Assembly (NCBI GenBank): GCA_020310875.1 | Contig: CM035407.1 | Location: 91,293,632 to 91,357,631, forward strand | Origin: Ceratopteris richardii | Lineage: Eukaryota; Streptophyta; Polypodiopsida; Polypodiales; Pteridaceae | Direction: 5' to 3' | Length of the DNA: 64,000 bases | In this document: positions 56,354 through 64,000 of the stretch, one piece after another | Numbering within the stretch: position 1 is the stretch's first letter | Layout: every line of letters starts with the position of its first letter | The notes under the pieces: generated by a model | What the model saw: only the letters and a program-made list of their open reading frames with translations | Databases searched by the model: none | Told to the model about the DNA's origin: nothing | Program-made: the position numbers and the translations under genes

Positions 56354-59341
56354 AAAAAAGTGGAAATTTGGTTAGTATTAAATGTTCCAACAGTGCTGAT
56401 GATTACATGAACTATGTATAAAGTTATTGCACTATAACCTTGAAAACATATTCTGAAACCTCAAGATGAATATAAATGCATTAAACTTATTACAAAGGGA
56501 CTTTGATCATCCACCTTGGAGACATCTTTTCTGTCATTGAAGGTTTTCTGTGAGTAAATAATAATTATCTTTACCCTTCAGAGACAAGAGTTCACATATC
56601 TTCTTAGTTTTATTCATGATTCTAAATTAAAGAAAATTAAAGATGCATTTTGTGACCTTTAAATTACAACGGCTTTAAAAAAAATTCAATCTCTCCTACC
56701 TTTACACAGAAAAGGGAAAAAACGTGGCTGCAGAAGTATTGTATAAGCTGTTGCAATGGAAATCCCTGAATATATTCATTCAAAAGCAGTATTTAGCATC
56801 CAGAAGCACTGTTATCCAAAGTCCTGCAAATAATTTAATCTGACAAATGGTAATGTTCAAGAATGTTTCATGTTATTACGAATAAAGAAACAGCACAATT
56901 CTTTGCATTTGAAACATGAATATGTCACTTTGAACATGCCGAATATGTATTTTGTGCATGAATAGTCATCATGCAATGGGGCTCAACAACATGTGCATCA
57001 CACATAGAAGGTCCTTTTCATCCTCAACATATTTTTTTACCATTTTAAGTTCAAATATGATTAGAATAGGACCTTTGATAAGTTTCATACAATATTACTA
57101 AGAGAATACCACCAAGAATCTGAAGGTCCTAGATGCTTGCTGAAATTTCCATAATCACTCGACCAAAACAAGATATACATCCTTCAATTCCCAATTGTAT
57201 GTAAAATGAGAAGCTGTATCTAGAAAAAAAAAATAGTAATGAATGTACATTAATTTCGAATCCATTTATGTTCCAAGTTCAATGAATCGCTGAAGGATCG
57301 AGAATCCTGAAAATATTATGAATCTAATTGCTAAGCATGTTTGCATTCTCTAAAAACCTTGGAAAACTGGATAAATAATGTTTGTTAATAGTTTATCAAT
57401 AGAACAATCTGATGAACGAATTCTCTTTAACCTAGAGCATATCTACACAGCCACTCCTGTAATGATATGCATTTTCATGTCTGCATCAGTGTTGCACAAA
57501 CCATAGGCATTTATCTTGCAGTATCCCACACTACTGTGCTGAAAACAATTCAGTTTACTACATCTATTCATTTCATCTACACGCTTAAATATGTTAAGCC
57601 ACACTTTATATATGAAAAACCTGCTAAGCATTACGGGAATAAAAGTCCCTCAGCTTAGACATCTGGGGAGAATTAACTTGGTGGATTCTATTGACTAGTA
57701 AAGGACTTAAATGACACATAAATGAGACACGACCCTGATTGAAATGCTTGCATTAATTTTTCTAGATATTATCAATTGATTACTGAATCCCTACAAGTTC
57801 CATATATCTCAAGTTTCTTAATATCTAGTAACAAACGTATGTCAGGTATAGAAACAACATAGCCGAGTTGCATATAACTGGGAAAATAGCTATCCAATTT
57901 CATACCACTTTTGGAGCCCAAAAGAGTACCACAAAGAAACCAAGTTTGATAGCATCAGAAGGTGAGTACCAAGTTCTAAAATCACTTTCAAGCTGAAACC
58001 AATAGATAAGTTATCTTCATGGTCTATTAATACTTGCAAATGAGAAATTCAAGGTTTGAAAGCGAAATTGAAGCTGCAATATAGTACTACTCAAGTTTTG
58101 CCAAATGCCAAGCCGTGATAGCGCACACAAACAAGATCAACAAAATTATCCATTGGAAGAGCTCCATACGATGATTCTAGCCATTCAGCCCTCAATCTCT
58201 TGAACTGCATATTAGGGTTCAATTCATAGTATTTTGTTGCATCACATTTCCATAATCACAAACCATCTCAGTTCACAAGGACACAAATGAACAATATATT
58301 TTAAATTTGTACACTAACATATAAGATGGCAACATTATTTTCAAAATCTTGATTCACCTTACCAATGATGAATAGTTTGTTGACTTCTCAAACTTCCATT
58401 GTGGCATGTGACAGTGCTATCTTGCTCTGTGAAGGAATCTTGATCCAAGTCACAAGATCCAACTTAACCCTCCTGAACGCTCCCTCTGAGGTGTTATATT
58501 AACTAGTTAACATTTTTTGAGATGAATCTAGAATCCAAAATTCATCATCAGATCTTGGCTAACTGCACTGTTTGATGCACAAATAACTTGAGTAATCCAC
58601 GTGGATACCGGTACTTCTATTGTTACCAGCCAAAAATACATCAAAACAATAATTGCAACCAATTATCTGACTAGATTGAAGCTTGTGGCTTCAATTTACT
58701 ACTTCTTTCTTTAGGTAGCCTGATGGCTTTATGTCAATAGTGTCAACAATAAGTTCCATTAATTAAACAAAAGATCAGAATTCCACCTACACTGCCTACA
58801 TGCCTGCCAGCTTTTCTAATCAGCTTCAAGTATCCTTTTTACTACTTCCCATTACCTATAGCACTCTTCCTGCATTACAACAAGTGGAACAGCCTCAAGT
58901 CCATCTTTTTGTTACAAATTGCTCAAGGTTGCATGCAATGAAACTAGACAGAATCGCATTGCAATTCGAAACATGAAATATTTGTAAGAGAAGAAGTGAA
59001 TTCAAGAGCTAAATTACCATGCACAATAAGTGTAGGTTTCGCAGTACAAATTCCATGGCATATACCTGTTAATCAGTCTTCCCAAAGAGATGATGTGCAA
59101 AGGGGTCCTGAGGCCATACACTCAGTTAATTTCGCAGAACTTTAAGCTTCACATCGCGAAGCTTTCAGCTCCATTACATCAAAAGCCTCAAAGAACAGTT
59201 CAGTAACTGACAATTGTACACCAACAAGCTATTTTGGTTTGAGCAAGAAGGCAATCAGAAAAGTGTATGATGTAGAAACAGATGGTCCATACATTCAAAA
59301 ACAGGAACTACTTTTGAAATGCTCATCTTTCACCTCAAACT
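56354..59341. other. 3' flank of the PRPP synthase gene, no other gene seen
   Basis: The right end holds the 3' untranslated region of the minus-strand gene. The rest is AT-rich, with short open frames lacking domains. No transposon signature was found. Confidence 0.45.
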
Positions 59342-62030
59342 TCAATCAATTCCAAGACTGGAATGCCCCTCAGAATCAGCCTGAAAATCCATCACAAACA
59401 TCAGTGGTCTAGCAGTGCACACATCAATAAAACCCTTTGTTAACATTCCTTAAAACCAGAAACCTCCAATGGTACTTACAGAGCTATCATCATAGACACG
59501 CCAAATAGTTTCACCAAGAAGGTTTGCCACAGAAAGAACTGTCAGTTGAGGGAAATAATTGTTTTCCTTAACTGGTATGGTGTTGGTGATTATAACTTCT
59601 TGGAAAAGGCCACCAGACAGACGCTCAATGGCCGGAGGACTTTGTGAAACATACAGAGAAATCAGTACTAAATAGAAAATCTGATGCAGTCAGTATAGCA
59701 CAATATGGGGGACATATGGGTAGAAATCCAACCTGAATACTGCATGGGTACTGCAGGCATAGACTTCTCGTGCACCTTCTTGATGGAGAAGAGCTGCCCC
59801 ATTGGCAATAGTCCCTGAAGACAAACAGCATTAAATTATAACATGACTATACTTGCAAAGGATTGCCACCTTGTTGAAGCTCTCGAAAAAACATTGGAAA
59901 TCCTGCAGAAGGCCTCACCTGCAGTATCAATCATGTCATCAACCATCACAGCAACTTTCCCTTTCACATCACCAATAAGATTCATCACCTAAAAATACAA
60001 TTTTTGGCTAAAACACATAAGCATGAGAACGCCAAAGTTAGCAAATCCTTTTTAGAAATTGGTCCAACTGAACAAGATAAATTCATGGGAAGACGAGCAA
60101 TTCTCTAGGCAGTGTTCCTCTGAAAACATAAATCGGACATCATAAAAAGAGGGAAAAAAAACATGATTAAATAGTACATCAGAAAGCATAAAGATATCCT
60201 GCTAAGAAAAAAAAAAAGATTCTTTCCACAAATAAAAATGATATATAAGGAACAACTAAGTACTTCTGCAACATTATGCCCTTGCCGCCGCTTGTCAACA
60301 ATTGCTAATGGAGCATCTGATAACTTCTTTGCAAAAGCTCGTGCTCGGGCAACACCACCAACATCGGGAGAGACAACCACCAAGTCTTGTGAAGAGATCA
60401 TTTTACTGGCTAGGTAGTCCAATATGACAGGCTGAAAAACCATCCACCTAATGAGACCAAACTCAACCAGATAATAGGTAAACACGTAGACTAATTTACC
60501 TGGCCGTGAACATGGTCCACTGGTATATCAAAATAGCCTATAGATTGTCCCGAATGCAGATCACATGCCAAAACTCGGTTTGCACCTGCCTCTGTAATCA
60601 GATTTGCAACAAGTTTTGCAGCTATTGATTCTCGGCCATGGGTCTAGCCAAATAAGCACAATTCATGAGCAAAATGGTTTGGGAAATCAATACCAAGGGG
60701 AAAGGTTAATGGATAAATTAAATATGTTCATAAACCATCACTCTTTATTAGCGTATAAGCATGTACTATTGTAGGATTGTTCTGGATATTCAATGATTCG
60801 ATTCATTTTCTTCCAGAAATCAAACAAGAGACAGATCCTTTCAGTGGAATGATAAGTGATAATCCTACATAGGTGCCTAACAGACAACAAACATGGTGTG
60901 CACTGGTGCACATACCATGCCTCGTCTCATTCAGATTAATTCAGTCCAAAGTTATGAACTGTTGCCTAAAAAATAGCTCCAGAAATTTCAAGGTCCTCAA
61001 GCTTTCTATAATGCCAGTGTGATGCCAGAAGAGAAAAAGAAGGAGAATATCATACAGGAAAAGCTATCAGTGATTCCATTCCTAACTGAAATTCACAAAA
61101 GAATAGGCATAAAAGAATCTGACATGATAATTATCCAGCATAAACTTCATTTATGCTCCAATTCTGAACAGAGGTATAAATTTTGATGATGAAGGAAACA
61201 AACAGTGGAGACTTCAGATTACACAAAAATTTCGAAGCCTGCTTTAGCACAGGGTTCAAGGTAAGTTTAACTTACATTAGATTTTTAGGATATGCTTCAT
61301 TAAGGGCCAAAAAGCTTATTACAAATAGACCATGTGTGATAAGAAGAAAAACATGATAGAAACATTTTCAGCCATATAGAAGTCTAGGCCATCCTACTTT
61401 ACACAAAAAGCAACATTTCTATGTGCACTCACCACACACACTATTTCTGGTCCTTATTGAAACACATTCTTGTGAGAATCTTAGCTGTTTGCAAGCCTCA
61501 TGTAGAAATAGTTATACACCTAAGCAGAATACAGGGCTTACCATTCAGATGACAAAGACCTACAAAAACGGAAGAATAATGGTTACCTTACGATCAGCTC
61601 TTGCATAGCCAAAGTAGGGAATGACAGCAGTTATGGTTTTTGCAGAAGCTCTACGGCATGCATCGATCATCACAAGGAGCTCCATCAAATTCTCATTTGC
61701 TGGAGGACATGTAGGTTGGACAAGAAAAACATCACATCCTCTCACACTCTCTTTTAGCTGAACATAGATTTCCCCATCTGCAAATCTTTTGATATTTATT
61801 TTACTCAAGTCCAGTCCCATATAACATGCAATCTCCTGTAAAATGCAATAAGCTTAAGCTGAGATATAACTTTTTAATAAATGAATTTTCAGCTGCATAA
61901 TTGAAGATTCAGCAATACAACAAAAAAGCTTATAAGAAAATAAAGTTAAGATAAAAAATAAATATACACATAGCAAGTAAACTTAAAATAGTTATTAAGG
62001 AAAAAGCATAAAGATTTGAATTTCTTTATG

Positions 62031-62093
<63 letters not shown>

Positions 62094-62766
62094 TTAAAAA
62101 TGATGACAGTAAAATGAAAAAGTGCATCTTCAACTTCTATGTTTGTCCAAACAAGAAGTAACAATTTTGCAAACTCTATGATGCATTGTTCGGAGAACAA
62201 GGTATGACATCCTTACTCACATCATCAGTACCCTGTTGTGCCACATTTACTGAAGCACTGCAATAAGAGCCGCTTGCAACAAAAGAAGGATAGGACTTGA
62301 TATATATGAGCTTTCTCTGTGAATTTCATGGAAAGCAACAAACAAAACACAGAATTGACCGATTTGTTTCTTATGTGCACAAAGCATGACCAATATATTT
62401 AGGAATTCATATAGTAAATTTCATATAGATGCGGAACCACACAAATTTCGACCTATTCCAGCAGGAAGAAGTATATGTTTACCAGGACCGATTATCTTTT
62501 CTAATTGCTATTATCACAGACAGATGTACTTGATAGTGACATTAAATGGACTACAAATTTATAAAATTTCATATAATTTATACCTGAGCTAAAGGTAGAT
62601 TAGCTGTTCCAGAGAAAATCCGAAGGCGTGTGTCTTGAATATCTTCCAATTTCATGTCCTTGAGATCTTGTGGGAAGAACATGCTGCTTGTTTGCCCTTG
62701 CCTGAACGGTGAATGTATTGTTTTGGGCCGGCCATTGATTAATGCAGGATCAAGAATGCTACATCT
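59342..62766 (-). CDS. PRS: ribose-phosphate pyrophosphokinase (PRPP synthase), 5' incomplete, eight exons
   Basis: The enzyme makes PRPP from ribose 5-phosphate and ATP for nucleotide, histidine and tryptophan synthesis. Exons on the minus strand: 62766-62584, 61835-61587, 60643-60500, 60431-60264, 59988-59919, 59814-59733, 59639-59480 and 59380-59342. All have GT/AG borders and fit in phase, giving 364 residues. Key motifs: [41 protein letters not shown]-loop [54 protein letters not shown], and the PRPP-binding [12 protein letters not shown]. This is the class I plant form; similarity is greatest to plastid-type PRS1/2/5. The transit peptide exon is not visible. The last exon is tentative: reading through the GTAAGT donor would stop after nine codons. 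Confidence 0.93.
62034..62093. repeat. (GT)n(GA)n microsatellite in a PRS intron
   Basis: About 17 GT units run into about 12 GA units within the intron between 61836 and 62583. Confidence 0.95.
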
Positions 62767-63480
62767 CTGCATGCAGTAACAAAAAAGCATATTACACACA
62801 TATGATTTATGAAACAGGCAGACTGCAACAAATTTCAACCCATTGCAAAAGTCCCAAGATGACAAAGTCAGCCATGCTTGGTAGATGAATTTTGAGCAAG
62901 ACCTTGATGCATTCATTCTGGTATCAACTCCTAAACCAAGTTGCAACCACTCTACTTTGTATTCCAAGAATCGCATAGAACAGATGAAACATGAAGATAG
63001 GGCGTAAGTAAAAAGTAATTTTGTTTATGATATCTTACAGATTTACGAGAAAGAAAAAAAACATTTATCAGGAGCTGTGTGTCTGAGCCTTCGTGAATGG
63101 GATACAGAGAAAGAGAGATATAAATGAAATGATACACCAACATATTCGAAAATGTGAAAATGACCTAGGAGACCAAAACGCTACAACATGGTGGGTCTGA
63201 AGGTAAGGCAAAAAATAAAGGATAATAGTAATACCATAACTGAAAGCACTAAGAAGGTAATGAATATTGCAATGACCTGAAACAGCTATTAAGCATCTGA
63301 TGAAGAGTGTGTACATGTAGGGTACCCAATATTTATTATTGGCATCAATATATATGGCCCAAATAAGTGTTAGAAAATGAAAAACAGAGGATGATGCAGC
63401 AAAAAGTCCATTGAAGATGATCTGCATTGGCTGCTGACAGATGACAATGCCCTCTATGGTAAGTACTATGACTTGGTATC
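62767..63480. other. upstream PRS intron or 5' region, no exon recognised
   Basis: The first visible PRS exon begins in phase 0 after a CAG acceptor at 62767-62769, so another coding exon must precede it. No transit-peptide-like frame with a matching phase-0 donor stood out between 62770 and 64000. Confidence 0.45.
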
Positions 63481-63527
63481 TTGTATGATTTATTGTATTA
63501 TGGTCATATTATACCTCAAATCAGGTC

Positions 63528-63860
63528 ATGCAAAACCTCTTGTCAATTCTGATTGGAGTTGGAGAATCTTTATCAAAGCAGAAATCTTACATGGAAAGCT
63601 ATCTCATGAGGGTCTTAGCCAACACACGTATGAAGGTTGGTGATTCAGTTCAGTCACATATTCTTAAGTTGAAATATATTTGTGATCATCTTTTCAATGT
63701 TGATGTGAATATTTCTAATGAAGAGATAGTAACTACTCTACTCGATTCTCTTCCTTCATCATACCGTTCCTTTGTTACATCTCTTTCTCTTTCCATGAGA
63801 GAGAGAGAGAGAGAGAAATAACATTTGAGGAACTTCATTTTTTGTTACTTCAAGATGAAG
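63528..63860 (+). pseudogene. copia gag fragment with in-frame (GA)n expansion
   Basis: The + strand encodes SYLMRVLANTRMKVGDSVQS, YICDHLFNVDVNISNEEIV and LLDSLPSSYRSFVTSLSLS, the UBN2-type core of copia gag. A (GA)n run at 63797-63816 then adds MREREREK and a stop. The expected continuation TFEELHFLLLQDED resumes in the neighbouring frame at about 63820. It is a third, separate copia family, probably in the first PRS intron or upstream flank. Confidence 0.75.
63794..63818 (+). repeat. short (GA)n microsatellite in copia gag
   Basis: About eleven GA units break the gag frame. The rest of the gag on both sides aligns with the family pattern. Confidence 0.85.
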
Positions 63861-64000
63861 ATCAACAAAAAAGTATGAATAAAAATGGTCAGGAATAAAA
63901 ATAGTCAAGCTATGGAAGGATAAAGGAAAAACTTCTACTTCTATATTCACTTCAAAATCTTCTTCTACATCTACATCTACTACTTAATCTACACCTAAAG

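Noticed and set aside
63068..63427. 119-codon minus-strand frame as PRS exon 1 with a transit peptide
   Set aside because: It is strongly hydrophobic, not Ser/Arg-rich, and gives no phase-0 donor that joins to the exon at 62766.

Overview
This is nuclear DNA from a land plant with a large, repeat-filled genome. A gymnosperm, or another plant with comparably expanded introns, fits best, but the species cannot be fixed from the sequence. The evidence is one intron-split plant gene for ribose-phosphate pyrophosphokinase (PRPP synthase), several decayed Ty1/copia and Ty3/gypsy LTR retrotransposons, a tRNA-derived SINE, and a tandem group of LINE elements embedded in very long (TC)n tracts. No bacterial-type operon, CRISPR array or intact tRNA gene was found.

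Layout. 1-9.5 kb: a degenerate gypsy element (G1, + strand: gag, protease, RT, RNase H, a post-integrase region and a 3' LTR start), split by a minus-strand copia element (C1, LTRs at 4769 and 7887). 10.7-13.2 kb: a minus-strand gypsy pol relic (G3) with a SINE inserted in its integrase and flanked by 10-bp target-site duplications. 16.6-17.4 kb: a minus-strand fragment of the G1 family. 21.1-21.7 kb: a dispersed TATCGTG-type repeat. 21.95-24.3 kb: a gag-like relic followed by the 3' half of a second copia family (C3). 25.2-29.3 kb: a second copy of the C1 copia family (C2) abutting a second copy of the G1 gypsy family (G2).

30.9-55.7 kb is the striking part. Four copies (A-D) of one APE-type LINE lie head to tail on the + strand, each embedded in (TC)n. 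Each has ORF1 (coiled coil plus an L1-ORF1-like C-terminus) and ORF2 (APE endonuclease, reverse transcriptase, CCHC). ORF1 and ORF2 share one reading frame and are separated by a single stop codon (TAG in three copies, TAA in one), followed by 11 sense codons with no ATG. B and D are close to full length; A has lost its RT domain. A fifth, short element (E) carries only a different ORF1-type protein but ends in the same 3' stem-loop and GACGTTAA tail, like a HAL1-style non-autonomous partner. The stretches upstream of the ORF1s share a modular plan: (TC)n, GC-rich minisatellite, telomere-like repeats, (TC)n, ATG.

55.9-64 kb: microsatellites, a 108-bp tandem duplication, then eight exons of a minus-strand PRPP synthase gene whose 5' exon(s) lie outside the window or were not recognised, and a copia gag fragment near the right edge.

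The window's most noteworthy points are the microsatellite-associated LINE array with its conserved in-frame stop between ORF1 and ORF2, the ORF1-only partner, and a gypsy family that carries a second retropepsin-like domain downstream of integrase in three separate copies.
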